A stretch of DNA of 64,000 bases from Acidobacteriota bacterium (GCA_003223935.1 QHXQ01000041.1:1-64000); one strand, 5' to 3'; numbered from the stretch's first letter, positions 8,276 through 17,013 are shown. Notes: generated by a model not told the origin, from the letters alone. Translations and numbers: made by a program.

Positions 8276-9616
8276 ATGACGCACGACACGCTCAAGCGAC
8301 AATTGGGCTGGACCACTGCGACCGCGCTCGTCGTGGGCGAGGTCATTGGCGTCGGCATCTTCCTCACGCCGGCCGGCATGGCGAAGTCGCTCGGCTCACC
8401 CGCGCTCGTGCTCGTCGTCTGGCTCTTGATGGGCGCGATGGCGCTGTGCGGCGCGCTCTGCTACGGCGAGTTGGCGGCGCGTTTCCCGGCAGCCGGTGGC
8501 AGCTACATTTACTTGCGCGAGGCTTACGGCCCGGCGCTCGCATTCCTCTACGGCTGGATGACGTTGCTCGTGCTCGACCCCGGCCTCACCGCCGCGCTCG
8601 CCGTCGGCATGGCGAGCTATGCCGGTTATGGTTTGAACCTCGCGCCCGCAGGCGTGAAGACAATCGCCGTCGTTGGGATCATCTTGCTGGCCATGGTCAA
8701 CATACGCGGCGTCCGGCTCGGCGGCTGGCTTGTGCGCTGGCTGACGGCGCTTAAGCTGGCGCTGCTCATGTTCGTGGTCGTCTGGGGCTTCGCTGGCCGG
8801 TTCGGTGCGTGGGCGAACTTCACGCCGTTTGTGGCGCAACGCGCCAACTCGACGCCACTCGTCGCCGCTTTGGCCGGTGCGATAGTGGCCGCCTTCTTCT
8901 CGTTCGGCGGCTGGTGGGACGTGAGCAAAGTGGCCGGCGAAGTGCGCGAGCCGGCTCGGACTCTGCCGCGTGCGTTGACTTACGGCGTGCTCGTCGTCAC
9001 GCTGGTTTACATGCTGACGAGCGCGGTCTTCATCTATCTGGTGCCGCTTGAGCGCGTCACATCGGGCGAAACTTTTGCGGCACAGGCGGGCTCGGCGCTC
9101 TTCGGGCGCGTGGGTGGACAGGTCTTTGCGGCCATCATTGTGGTGACGGTGCTTGGCAGTCTCGCCGTCTATATCATGTCTGCGCCGCGCGTCTATTTCG
9201 CGATGGCGCGCGACCGCCTGTTCTTTCCCGTTGTGGCGCAGCTTCATCCACGCTTCGGCACGCCCGCACTGGCCATCGCCTTGCAAGCGACGCTCGCCGC
9301 GTTGCTCGTGCTGCTCGGCACGTTCAACGAGATCGTCGCCTATTTTGTCTTCACCATTGTCGTCTTCGTCGCGCTCTCTGTCGCCGCCGTGTTTGTGTTG
9401 CGCCGTCGCACGCGCGCATCTGACTTCGCATACCGCACGCCGGGCTATCCGGCGACGCCGCTCATCTTTCTGCTGCTCGTCGCGTTGCTGCTCGTCCTGC
9501 TCGCGGGCAATAATCCCAAGCAAGTGGCGCTCGGCGTCGGCGTGGTGGCGCTGGGGCTGCCGGTCTATTATCTTTTCTTGCGGCGCAGATTTGTTGTAGA
9601 AACGGATGAGAGGTGA
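8276..9616 (+). CDS. APC superfamily amino-acid permease
   Basis: A 446-residue integral membrane protein with about 12 hydrophobic segments. The first carries the APC/LAT signature GEVIGVGIFLTPAG, and later FFSFGGWWDVSKVAGEVREP matches helix 6 and following loop of the family. It should be an amino-acid symporter or exchanger; the substrate cannot be told. The ATG directly follows the kinase stop with no gap, so it is almost certainly co-transcribed with the Cpx-like genes. The large antisense open frame here is a codon-bias shadow. Confidence 0.88.
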   Translation: MTHDTLKRQLGWTTATALVVGEVIGVGIFLTPAGMAKSLGSPALVLVVWLLMGAMALCGALCYGELAARFPAAGGSYIYLREAYGPALAFLYGWMTLLVLDPGLTAALAVGMASYAGYGLNLAPAGVKTIAVVGIILLAMVNIRGVRLGGWLVRWLTALKLALLMFVVVWGFAGRFGAWANFTPFVAQRANSTPLVAALAGAIVAAFFSFGGWWDVSKVAGEVREPARTLPRALTYGVLVVTLVYMLTSAVFIYLVPLERVTSGETFAAQAGSALFGRVGGQVFAAIIVVTVLGSLAVYIMSAPRVYFAMARDRLFFPVVAQLHPRFGTPALAIALQATLAALLVLLGTFNEIVAYFVFTIVVFVALSVAAVFVLRRRTRASDFAYRTPGYPATPLIFLLLVALLLVLLAGNNPKQVALGVGVVALGLPVYYLFLRRRFVVETDER

Positions 9617-9628
9617 TCGCAAACGCTT

Positions 9629-10198
9629 ATGACTTGGATCAAGACCGTGCCCTTTGACGAAGCTGACGAGCAGTTGCGCCGCGCGATGAAGGCGCAGCGC
9701 GAGTTGTATCCGTTGGAATACGAGACGCCGGTGCATCCGACGCCGGACGGCGAATCGTCCGGCATCGTCGCCTCACACAGCCTCATCCCCGACGCACTCT
9801 ATCACGCCTTCGCCACCTTCGGCGCGCTCATGTCGCCCGACTTGCCTTTAACGCGCCGGCAGCACGAGATGATCACGACGGTCGTGTCGGTCACGAACCG
9901 TTGCCATTATTGAATCGAGTCGCACGCAGAGTTTCTGCGTCGGGTCACGCTGGACGAAGAGTTGGTCAGCGCCTTGCAAGCGGACTATCGGACTGCGCCG
10001 ATCACGGAGCCAGAGCGCGTCATGCTCGACTACGTGGCCCAACTGACGTGCGACGCCACGCGCATCACACCACAGGATCATGCGCGGCTGCATGAGGTCG
10101 GCTTCGACGATCAAGCTATCTTGCAGATCACTTTGATCGCCTCATGGTTCAACTACATCAACCGCGTCGCTGATGCGCTGGGTGTCGGCCGAGATTGA
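9629..10198 (+). CDS. AhpD-family peroxidase-like selenoprotein (in-frame TGA = Sec)
   Basis: Read through the TGA at 9911-9913, this is a 189-residue carboxymuconolactone decarboxylase/AhpD-family protein. The active site becomes NRC(92)HYU(95)IESH(99), a C-x2-U-x3-H version of the AhpD CxxCxxxH signature, with Sec at the second catalytic Cys. The frame stays intact for 94 codons after TGA, ending in the usual helical tail ([13 protein letters not shown]). A 6-bp hairpin with G in loop position 2 lies 16 nt after the codon, matching bacterial SECIS rules. AhpD-like selenoproteins are known. The alternative is a nonsense mutation of TGC or TGT. The gene ends a four-gene run with the Cpx-like pair and permease. 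Confidence 0.75.
9911..9940 (+). promoter_or_regulatory. SECIS-like element after UGA
   Basis: UGA 9911-9913 is followed by stem ACGCAG (9924-9929), loop AGTTT (9930-9934) and CTGCGT (9935-9940), a perfect 6-bp stem. The loop begins 16 nt after the UGA and has G at its second position. Both satisfy the published bacterial SECIS consensus for SelB binding. Confidence 0.65.
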
Positions 10199-10279
10199 GT
10201 GCTTTGCTTTAAGCCGAACGCCTGCCGCCCGCCCATCTTAACGGCGCGACCCATTGTCGTCGGCGCGCTGAGTCGCGCG

Positions 10280-12190
10280 TCAACCGCGCACACCCGCGCG
10301 CCGTTCCTCCAAGACCTCAATTGATTCTTTGACGCGCGTGTAGATGCCGTCGGCGTCGAGGCCGAATTTGGCGAGGAGGAGTTTCTGATCGCCGTGTGTG
10401 ACGAAGCGGTCGGGGACGCCCATGCGGACGAAGCGCACCCCGTCAAGCAGGCCGTTCTCTTCGAGCAGTTCCATGACTGCCGCGCCAAAGCCGCCCGCAA
10501 GAAAAGCCTCTTCAACAGTCACAATCAGACGCTTCGTGCGCGCGAGCGCAAGCAACAGACTCGCGTCGAGCGGCTTGACGAAGCGGGCGTTGACGACCGT
10601 GGTCTCAATGCCATCTTTGGCTAAATGCTCGGCGGCTTGCAACGACGGATGCGCCATCGTGCCGTAAGCGATGATGGCGACCTCGCCCGCGTCGCGGAGG
10701 ATTTCGGCTTTGCCGATCTCAAGTAGTTGCGGCGCGCGTGTGATGTCCGCGCCGATGCCGTTGCCGCGCGGGTAGCGCATGGCGGCGGGGCCCGTGTGCT
10801 GAATCATCGTGTAGAGCATGTCGCGCAGTTCGCCTTCGTCCTTCGGGGCCATGGCGATCATGTTGGGTACGCCGCGCAGGTAGGCGATGTCGAGCAGGCC
10901 GTGATGCGTCGGGCCGTCGCCGCCGACGATCCCTGCGCGATCCATGCAGAACTTGACGTTGAGGTTTTGCAGGCAGACATCGTGCACGAGTTGATCGAAG
11001 GCGCGTTGCAGAAACGTCGAATAGATCGCGCAGACGGGTTTTAGTCCTTCAGTTGACAGCCCCGCAGCGAACGTGACGCAGTGCTGCTCGGCGATGCCGA
11101 CGTCGAATGAACGTTCGGGAAATTTTTCGAGTGCTTGATCTATGCCCGTGCCGTCGGGCATCGCGGCGGTGAGCGCGACGACCTGCTCATCCTGCGCCAT
11201 CAACTCGCACAGAGCCTTGCCAAAGACGGCCGTGTAACTCGGCGCTGACGATTTCGACTTGATCATCTGGCCGGTCTTGGGATCGAAGGGGCCGGTCGCG
11301 TGCCAAGCGTAATAATTTTTCTCGCGCGCCGGAAAGCCTTTGCCTTTGGTCGTGAGCGCGTGGACGATGACGGGGCCGTCTTTGATCTGTTGCGCCTCGC
11401 GCAAGGCGCGGACGAGCGCGGCCGTGTCGTGCCCGTCCACATAGCCAATGTACTTGAAGCCGAGTTCGCTGACGAGCGCGCCGGGCAGCACGGCTGCCGC
11501 GATGGCGTCCTTAAACGTCTTGGCCGCGTGATAGAGGCGCTCGCCGACCGAGGGGATGGCGTGCAGGGTCTCGCCGACTTCGTCTTTGAAGCGATGGTAG
11601 CCTTGCGCTTCGCGGATGCGGTTGAGGTAGCCCGTGAGTGCGCCGACGGCGGGCGCGATAGACATCTCGTTGTCGTTCAAGAGCACGATGAGGCGCGTCT
11701 TCAAGTGGCCCGCTTGGTTGATCGCCTCCATCGCCATGCCGCCCGCGAGCGAAGAGTCGCCGATGATGGCGCAGACGTGATGTTGTTCGCCCGCGCGGTC
11801 GCGCGCAATGGCCATGCCCAAAGCAGCGGACAAAGAAGTGGAAGCGTGACCCGCACCGAAGGTGTCGTACTCGGATTCGTCGCGGCGCAGGAAACCGCTC
11901 AAGCCGTCGTATTGTTTGAGCGTCGGCAGACGGTCGCGGCGACCCGTCAGAATTTTGTGCGCGTAAGCTTGATGGCCTACGTCCCAGACGATGCGGTCGT
12001 GCGGCGTGGCGAAAGCATAATGGACGGCGACGGCGATCTCGACCGCGCCGAGCGATGCGCCGGTGTGCCCGCCGATGCGCGCGCACGTCTCGATGATGTA
12101 CTGCCTGATCTCTGTGGCGACTTCGGGCAACTGTTCGAGCGGCAGACGACGCAGGTCTGCCGGCACATTGATCTGCTCGATAAGTTTCAT
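10280..12190 (-). CDS. dxs: 1-deoxy-D-xylulose-5-phosphate synthase
   Basis: A 636-residue protein of normal DXS length. It condenses pyruvate and glyceraldehyde 3-phosphate in the first step of the MEP isoprenoid pathway. Visible marks are DVGHQAYAHKILTGR near 70, GFLRRDESEYDTFGAGHAST near 110, the ThDP-binding IGDSSLAGGMAMEAINQAG, GYVDGHD, KGKGFPARE and, in the C-terminal half, FDVGIAEQHCVTFAAG and MDRAGIVGGDGPTHHG. The catalytic residues are intact. It is divergent from a Spy-like gene, with palindrome E2 between them. Confidence 0.97.
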   Translation of the reverse strand: MKLIEQINVPADLRRLPLEQLPEVATEIRQYIIETCARIGGHTGASLGAVEIAVAVHYAFATPHDRIVWDVGHQAYAHKILTGRRDRLPTLKQYDGLSGFLRRDESEYDTFGAGHASTSLSAALGMAIARDRAGEQHHVCAIIGDSSLAGGMAMEAINQAGHLKTRLIVLLNDNEMSIAPAVGALTGYLNRIREAQGYHRFKDEVGETLHAIPSVGERLYHAAKTFKDAIAAAVLPGALVSELGFKYIGYVDGHDTAALVRALREAQQIKDGPVIVHALTTKGKGFPAREKNYYAWHATGPFDPKTGQMIKSKSSAPSYTAVFGKALCELMAQDEQVVALTAAMPDGTGIDQALEKFPERSFDVGIAEQHCVTFAAGLSTEGLKPVCAIYSTFLQRAFDQLVHDVCLQNLNVKFCMDRAGIVGGDGPTHHGLLDIAYLRGVPNMIAMAPKDEGELRDMLYTMIQHTGPAAMRYPRGNGIGADITRAPQLLEIGKAEILRDAGEVAIIAYGTMAHPSLQAAEHLAKDGIETTVVNARFVKPLDASLLLALARTKRLIVTVEEAFLAGGFGAAVMELLEENGLLDGVRFVRMGVPDRFVTHGDQKLLLAKFGLDADGIYTRVKESIEVLEERRAGVRG

Positions 12191-12210
12191 GGCGGGCGTA
12201 TTGTAGCAAA

Positions 12211-12295
12211 AGAGTGGGCGGTAGTCAGTGGGCGGTGGTCAGTAAAAGCAACTTCTGTTGTTACTGACCACCGCCCACTGACTACCGCCCACTCT
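12211..12295. repeat. Heptamer palindrome E2 (35-bp perfect arms)
   Basis: The left arm 12211-12245 and right arm 12261-12295 are perfect 35-base reverse complements around a 15-base loop. The left arm reads AG then AGTGGGC, GGTAGTC, AGTGGGC, GGTGGTC, AGTAA: two 14-base units of 7-mers. It lies in the shared upstream region of dxs and the Spy-like gene, so it is not simply a 3' terminator. Confidence 0.95.
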
Positions 12296-12375
12296 ATTCG
12301 GCCAGCCGCGCAACGCGCGCGTCTAAAGGTCGTGTGGTGGTATGCAGACGGTTCGGTTCGGGCGAGTCGTCTGCC

Positions 12376-12405
12376 GGCGTGCCGCATCGTTTGGTGCGGC
12401 ACGCC
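12376..12405 (+). promoter_or_regulatory. Hairpin in the leader of the Spy-like gene
   Basis: Arms GGCGTGCCGCA (12376-12386) and TGCGGCACGCC (12395-12405) pair perfectly over 11 bp with an 8-nt loop, and GTTCTT follows. It ends 39 bp before the start codon, where an attenuator or a leader-stabilising stem could act. Whether it lies inside the transcript is not known. Confidence 0.45.
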
Positions 12406-12444
12406 GTTCTTATCAGCCCGAAAATTTCAAGGAGAGCAATAGAC

Positions 12445-12978
12445 ATGAAGAACACCTTTATCAAAGCGAGCTTGACGCTTGCGCTCATGGGCGCGCTCGG
12501 TCTGTTGACGTTCGCGCAGACGCCTGCGCCGCAGACCAACACGCCGTCGTCACCGCCTGCGGGCCGGTTTGAACGCGGCGGCCGGCATGGACATATGGGA
12601 CGCGGCATGCGCGGCGGCTTCGCGCGCCCTGCGTTCAGCCAGTTGAATCTGACCGACGCACAGCACCAGCAACTAGCCGACATACATCAGCGCTACGGGC
12701 AGAACTTCAAAGCGCAGCGCGAAGAGTTGCGCCAGTTGATGGAGACGCGCAGGAGCGGCGGCACGCTGACGCCGGAACAGCAAGCGCGCGCCCAAGAGTT
12801 GCACGCCCAACTGCGCGCCAATAACGAAAAGATGCACAGCGAGACGTTGGCTGTGTTGACACAGGAACAGCGCGACCAACTCAAGCAGATGCGCGAACAG
12901 TTCCACCAGCGCATGGAAGAACAGCGCGGGCCACGCTTCAAGGCGCAACCAAACACAAACCCGCCGACTGACAACTGA
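12445..12978 (+). CDS. Second Spy/CpxP family protein
   Basis: A 177-residue exported protein: signal peptide about 1-24 (core LTLALMGALGLLTFAQ), a Gly/Arg/His-rich linker with RHGHMGRGMRGG that may bind metal, then helical Spy repeats LNLTDAQHQQLADI and LTQEQRDQLKQM. Spy proteins act as ATP-independent periplasmic chaperones. ATG 12445 follows AAGGAGAG at a good distance and begins the signal peptide; the longer frame to 12334 is unlikely. It is a paralogue of the cpxP-like gene at 5.3 kb, but I find no module A/B-type operator upstream. Confidence 0.85.
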   Translation: MKNTFIKASLTLALMGALGLLTFAQTPAPQTNTPSSPPAGRFERGGRHGHMGRGMRGGFARPAFSQLNLTDAQHQQLADIHQRYGQNFKAQREELRQLMETRRSGGTLTPEQQARAQELHAQLRANNEKMHSETLAVLTQEQRDQLKQMREQFHQRMEEQRGPRFKAQPNTNPPTDN

Positions 12979-13093
12979 GAGCAGTAGGCAGTAGGCAGTA
13001 AGCAGTAAAGACAAAAAAGCAGCCGGTTGAATGTCGCTCACATCCATGAGTGAAAATTCAACCGGCTTTTTCTGCCTACTGCCTACTGCTTTC
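12979..13093. repeat. Heptamer palindrome E3 with nested stem
   Basis: The outer left arm is GCAGTAG, GCAGTAG, GCAGTAA, GCAGTAA (12981-13008). The outer right arm (13072-13090), in reverse complement, repeats GCAGTAG. Inside is a second perfect 12-bp stem AGCCGGTTGAAT/ATTCAACCGGCT. It fills the gap between two convergent genes. Confidence 0.88.
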
Positions 13094-13684
13094 TCAATAC
13101 ACTCCGGGCACAACGGCCGGCACGCGCTGCGCGTAAGCGTCGAACTCTGCGCCGAAGGCCGCGCGCAACAGACGCTCTTCGCTGCGGACGCGCACAACCG
13201 TTCCCGTCCAGAAGATGGTGACGCCCAACAGCAGCCCCAGCCAATGACTCCAACTCAATGCTGTGGCCAGCAGCATGCCGAACATGCCCGTGTAGATCGG
13301 ATGGCGCACAAACCTGTATGGCCCCGTCGTCACGAGCCTGTGCCCTTCAACCAGCCGCGCCGTCAGACTCCATTCCTTGCCGAGCGTGCGGATCGCCCCT
13401 GTCACCAGCCAGAGCGAACCGACCGCCAACAGCACCGCCAAGACGAGCAACGCCGCATTGAGCGTTGCGCTAAAACTGACGAGCGGTCTGAACAGACGCG
13501 GCCACGCCCAGACCACCCCGTAGCTCAACCCTTGCAAGATGAGACCGCCGCGCGAGCGCACATCGCGCGTCCGCTCCGGCGCAGGCGCGGGCGCGTTACG
13601 CCGAGAGAAGAAGACGAAGATGAGCGGAAACAAAATCCAGCACAGCAAGACGAGCAGAAAGGCGACGACGCGGAAGTTGAGCAT
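13094..13684 (-). CDS. ICMT/PEMT-like membrane methyltransferase
   Basis: A 196-residue protein with about five membrane segments. It ends in the isoprenylcysteine carboxyl methyltransferase/phospholipid methyltransferase signature GPYRFVRHPIYTGMFG near 118-133, then RVRSEERLLRAAFGAEFDAY, the SAM- and substrate-binding tail. Bacterial members methylate lipids or other small membrane substrates; the substrate here is unknown. ATG 13682-13684 starts the first hydrophobic helix. It follows the phosphoesterase stop by 4 bp, so the two form an operon. Confidence 0.85.
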   Translation of the reverse strand: MLNFRVVAFLLVLLCWILFPLIFVFFSRRNAPAPAPERTRDVRSRGGLILQGLSYGVVWAWPRLFRPLVSFSATLNAALLVLAVLLAVGSLWLVTGAIRTLGKEWSLTARLVEGHRLVTTGPYRFVRHPIYTGMFGMLLATALSWSHWLGLLLGVTIFWTGTVVRVRSEERLLRAAFGAEFDAYAQRVPAVVPGVY

Positions 13685-13688
13685 AAGC

Positions 13689-14534
13689 TTAGCTCTGCTC
13701 CGGTGTGCGGCGCAGCCGCAGCACGGCGATCTCCGGGCGCGCGCCGAAGCGGATGGGCAAGCCGACTGTGCCTGTGCCGCGCGAGACGTAGAGGTGCGTG
13801 CCATTACGCTGATAATGGCCGCGCAGGTATTTGAACTCGTTGACGAAGCGGACGGGCGCGCCGACAAGCGGGAGACGCAGTTGGCCGCCGTGCGTGTGTC
13901 CGCTCAGGATCAAGGAGATGCCTTCAGTCTGCGGCAGATCGAGCACGATGGGTTGATGCGACAGCAGGAGCGAGGGCCGGTGTGCGTCCACGCCTCTCAG
14001 CGCGCGCGCAAAATCGCTCTTGCCCCAAGACCAATCGTCAATGCCGACGAGTTGGAGCGCATCATTGCCGCGCGTGATCGTCGTGTTCGCGTTGTTGAGC
14101 ACGTTGATGCGCGCGCGTGTGAGCGCCCGCGCGGTCAACTCCGGGTCGGTGTAGTGATCGTGATTGCCGAGCACGGCCCAGACGCCTGCGGGCGCACTGA
14201 GCCGGCCCAATAGCTCGGCGCACGGTTCGACATAGCTCGCACGCGCGGTCGTGTAATCGCCCGTCAAGGCGATCATGTCTGCATTAAGACTTTGTGTGAG
14301 CCGCACGATGCGCTCGACGTCTGCGTGCGGCACGATCAAGCTGTGGTGCAAGTCGGAGACCTGTGCGATGCGAAAGCCGTCGAAGGCGGGCGGCAGATCG
14401 CGGATGGGGATGTCGGTCTCGGTCAACTCATAAGCGCGCGGCTCGACCAAGCTGGCGTAAGTCGAAGTGGCCGACACGCCGACAAGTCCGGCCGCCGCCA
14501 GCCCGCGCATAAACTCTCTTCGCGTCCACACCAT
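13689..14534 (-). CDS. Tat-exported metallophosphoesterase
   Basis: A 281-residue calcineurin-like phosphoesterase of the YkuE/YaeI type. Metal-binding motifs appear in order: D61-x-H63 (VSDLHH), GD93, GNHD (123-126), LLSHQP and SGHTHGGQL. The start at ATG 14532-14534 gives an N-terminus with twin arginines R5-R6 (TRREFMRGLAAAGL), a Tat signal, so the enzyme probably folds with metals before export. The family includes periplasmic or membrane-surface lipid phosphohydrolases; the substrate here is not determined. Confidence 0.87.
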   Translation of the reverse strand: MVWTRREFMRGLAAAGLVGVSATSTYASLVEPRAYELTETDIPIRDLPPAFDGFRIAQVSDLHHSLIVPHADVERIVRLTQSLNADMIALTGDYTTARASYVEPCAELLGRLSAPAGVWAVLGNHDHYTDPELTARALTRARINVLNNANTTITRGNDALQLVGIDDWSWGKSDFARALRGVDAHRPSLLLSHQPIVLDLPQTEGISLILSGHTHGGQLRLPLVGAPVRFVNEFKYLRGHYQRNGTHLYVSRGTGTVGLPIRFGARPEIAVLRLRRTPEQS

Positions 14535-14731
14535 CGCGGGCGGGATTGTAACATTTAGTTTGAACGGGCGGGTCAAGCAAGAGTTTTCTGCGAGTGACAA
14601 AGGCCGTGCGGCGGCTAGAAAACGGCTTGACCGAGAAGATGAAAAGAATATAATGCGCACCGCTTGGACGGGCGAGCACATAGCTCTGACCGATCCGAAA
14701 CAATCCAACCTGTACCGCCGGGAGGATAGCT

Positions 14732-14989
14732 ATGGCATATCAGTGTCCGCGTTGCGGCGATCCAGTGAGTAGAAATTACAGCCGGACAGCCCAGATGGCA
14801 GGCGGGCTAGTGGGCGCACTATTCATGGCCGCCTTTGGTTCATTTGGTTGTAAAAAGTGCGGCAAGATTTCGCGCGGCGAGTTTCCGGCTGAAGTCCGAA
14901 ACCGCATGCTGCTCGGCTCGGTCGGCTTAGTCGTCGGCGCAGTCGTACTGTTCGTCGTTGTCATTGGCGTGATCGCCGCCCTGCGTTAA
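14732..14989 (+). CDS. Small zinc-ribbon membrane protein
   Basis: An 85-residue protein with CPRC at 5-8 and CKKC at about 40-43, together a four-Cys zinc ribbon, and two hydrophobic segments at about 23-38 and 60-83. GGGAGG lies 8 nt before the ATG. I do not recognise a named family; a small membrane zinc-ribbon protein of unknown role. Confidence 0.75.
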   Translation: MAYQCPRCGDPVSRNYSRTAQMAGGLVGALFMAAFGSFGCKKCGKISRGEFPAEVRNRMLLGSVGLVVGAVVLFVVVIGVIAALR

Positions 14990-15257
14990 GACGAGCCTGA
15001 GCTTGCGCAAGCACCGGCTGCCGTGTCAGAGGCGACATTAACGAAGCGGTGTCGCCTCGTGGATGTGTGTGGCGCGCCCGCGCGGCGATTATAAGTCTTG
15101 ACTTTTCCTCGCCAGCCGTTAGAGTCTCACATACCTTTTTGCGGTCTGCGGTAACGGCCGCGCCCGAACTGAATCGAACTCCTCAACAACTTGTAGTCGG
15201 CGCGCGGCCGCTAGAGTGTCAGTCAAGCAATTGCCGGGCGCGCCCGACTGGAGTCTT
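14990..15257. other. Intergenic region with hairpin
   Basis: Stem GAGGCGACA (15029-15037) pairs perfectly with TGTCGCCTC (15050-15058), 40 bp after the zinc-ribbon gene. There is no U-tract, so termination is only possible. A weak TATAAG and a TTGACT near 15090-15100 could belong to the next gene's promoter. Nothing else is seen. Confidence 0.4.
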
Positions 15258-16931
15258 ATGCACTTGCAACAGTTCAAACGCCTTGCCGTCTGTATCGCGT
15301 GCGCGCTGCAACTGCTCTGCTGGGTTGGTAGCGAGCACGCGGCCGCACAAAAAAAGTCTGGCCGCCGTGCGCAGACTGCGGCGCGCACACGCAAAGGCGC
15401 GGGCGCAGCAGACGAGCCAGAGGCGCGCACCAGTCCTTATGTGACCGAAGGGTTGCGTTACGCGGACGAAGGCAAATGGGCGGAGGCGATCAAATCATAC
15501 CGGCATGCGCTGGTGGATAACCCGCAGGACGTTGATGCCTATCTAAACATGGGCGACGCATATCTGAACTTGGGCAACGATAAGGAAGCGCTCGCCGCTT
15601 ATCAACAGGCCGTCAAGCTCGCGCCCAAAAGCGCCGAAGCCTACAACGCACTCGGCGCGGCCTATAACATCGCAGGTCAAAATAGCGACGCTTTCAAACC
15701 GCTCGTGCGCGCCATTCAACTCGATCCAGATTACGCCGAAGCTTATTACGGGATCGGCTACGCCTATCAACGTCTGGAAAATTACAAGGACGCCATCGGC
15801 TACTTGAAGAGCGCCATCCGGCTCAAGCCCGATTACCCGGAAGCCTACCTTGCGCTCGGTCTCTCTTATCTCGGACTGGGCGACAACAAACTGGCCGAAG
15901 CACAACTCAAAACGCTCGAAGGCATGGACGCAACGCTCGCGCAAGAGTTAGCCAGAGCGATCCAGAAAGCGCCGGCCGCCGCAGCACGCAACAACGGACA
16001 GATGACGACGCAACGGCCTATCCAGAGCACACCAACGCCGCGCGCGAACACGCCAACGCCGCAGAGCCAACGCACAACAACCAGCGTTGCGCCCATGCAA
16101 GCGGCTCAACAGCCGCAGTCGGTGCAAGCTGCGCAAGCGCCGCAGAGTGTCAACCCCGTTTCCCTGCTGGCTGTCGAGTTGAGTTTCTGGAACAGCATCA
16201 AAGACAGCAACGACCCGGCAGAGTTCGCGGCTTACATCAAGAAGTATCCCAACGGCCAGTTCATCGATCTCGCACGCATCCGCCTGCGCGCGCTTGAGAG
16301 CAAAAAGAGCGTGGTGGCTCAACCTGAAGCTGCGCCGACGCCAAGCGCGCCGCCCGCAGCCGAGACCAAACAAGAGCAACCGAAGCCGACGCAGGAGCAG
16401 CCCGCACAACTCGTCGTCAGCGCGCCGCCGGTTGCGCAACCGGCCGAGCCGGCGCAATCGGCTGAGCCGGACGGCCCGACCACTTTGGAAGAGACGCTGG
16501 ATCAGATCAGAAGATATTTTCCGAGCAAGTTCATTTATCAACTCACGACGCCCAATGATGCGCCGAACGCGCCGCCCGTCACGCGCGCGATGAAGATCGA
16601 TGTCGAACTGCTCCGCTTCGAGGGTTGCACACTTGAATGGCGCGACGGCGCAGACAGACTCTCCATGTCGCTCGCCGATCTTGATCCGCAGAGTGTGAAA
16701 GTTGAGTTGCGGCAAAAACCTGAGACGACCTTCAACATGGAAGTCTGGAACGTCAGCCTCACGGCCACTGCCGGGCAAGGCGCATTCCGCGAGATCAAAG
16801 GCGACGGCAGCACAGAGAACAGATACAACGGCGTTGACTTGCAGTACGGCGACCAAGCGACAGCCAGCCGGCTCGCGCGCGCCCTGCAAAGAGCGATCAA
16901 GCTGTGCGGCGGCAAACCTGCGCCGTCTTAA
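15258..16931 (+). CDS. Exported TPR-repeat protein
   Basis: A 557-residue protein: signal peptide about 1-30 (core LAVCIACALQLLCWVG), at least four tetratricopeptide repeats between about 70 and 215 (for example AEAYYGIGYAYQRLENYKDA), a Pro/Gln/Thr-rich linker, a short helical block (ELSFWNSIKDSNDPAEF) that recurs in bacterial caspase-like and TPR proteins, a second Pro/Gln linker, and a C-terminal globular domain with two Cys. It should be a periplasmic scaffold. ATG 15258 follows GGAG; the longer frame is not used. Confidence 0.8.
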   Translation: MHLQQFKRLAVCIACALQLLCWVGSEHAAAQKKSGRRAQTAARTRKGAGAADEPEARTSPYVTEGLRYADEGKWAEAIKSYRHALVDNPQDVDAYLNMGDAYLNLGNDKEALAAYQQAVKLAPKSAEAYNALGAAYNIAGQNSDAFKPLVRAIQLDPDYAEAYYGIGYAYQRLENYKDAIGYLKSAIRLKPDYPEAYLALGLSYLGLGDNKLAEAQLKTLEGMDATLAQELARAIQKAPAAAARNNGQMTTQRPIQSTPTPRANTPTPQSQRTTTSVAPMQAAQQPQSVQAAQAPQSVNPVSLLAVELSFWNSIKDSNDPAEFAAYIKKYPNGQFIDLARIRLRALESKKSVVAQPEAAPTPSAPPAAETKQEQPKPTQEQPAQLVVSAPPVAQPAEPAQSAEPDGPTTLEETLDQIRRYFPSKFIYQLTTPNDAPNAPPVTRAMKIDVELLRFEGCTLEWRDGADRLSMSLADLDPQSVKVELRQKPETTFNMEVWNVSLTATAGQGAFREIKGDGSTENRYNGVDLQYGDQATASRLARALQRAIKLCGGKPAPS

Positions 16932-17013
16932 AGTCAACCGGTCGGAAACGGAAATTAAACCCGCTCGCTCGATTGTGCGTGCGGCACGTCGTAGCAACGT
17001 CCTTGAGGAATCT

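Noticed and set aside
8396-9736. 446-residue minus-strand frame antisense to the permease
   Set aside because: It lies opposite a clear APC permease; composition is Arg/His/Asp-rich without motifs, typical of codon-bias shadows in GC-rich DNA.
9911-9913. Plain nonsense mutation or pseudogene at the AhpD-like gene
   Set aside because: The stop is at exactly the catalytic Cys position, the frame is intact after it, and a SECIS-like stem follows at the right distance; Sec is the better reading, though not proved.
11300-12442. 380-residue plus-strand frame over dxs
   Set aside because: Antisense to dxs and crosses palindrome E2; no motif.
12211-13093. CRISPR-like repeat array
   Set aside because: The repeats are 7-base tandem words in inverted arms, with no spacers of constant length and no cas genes.
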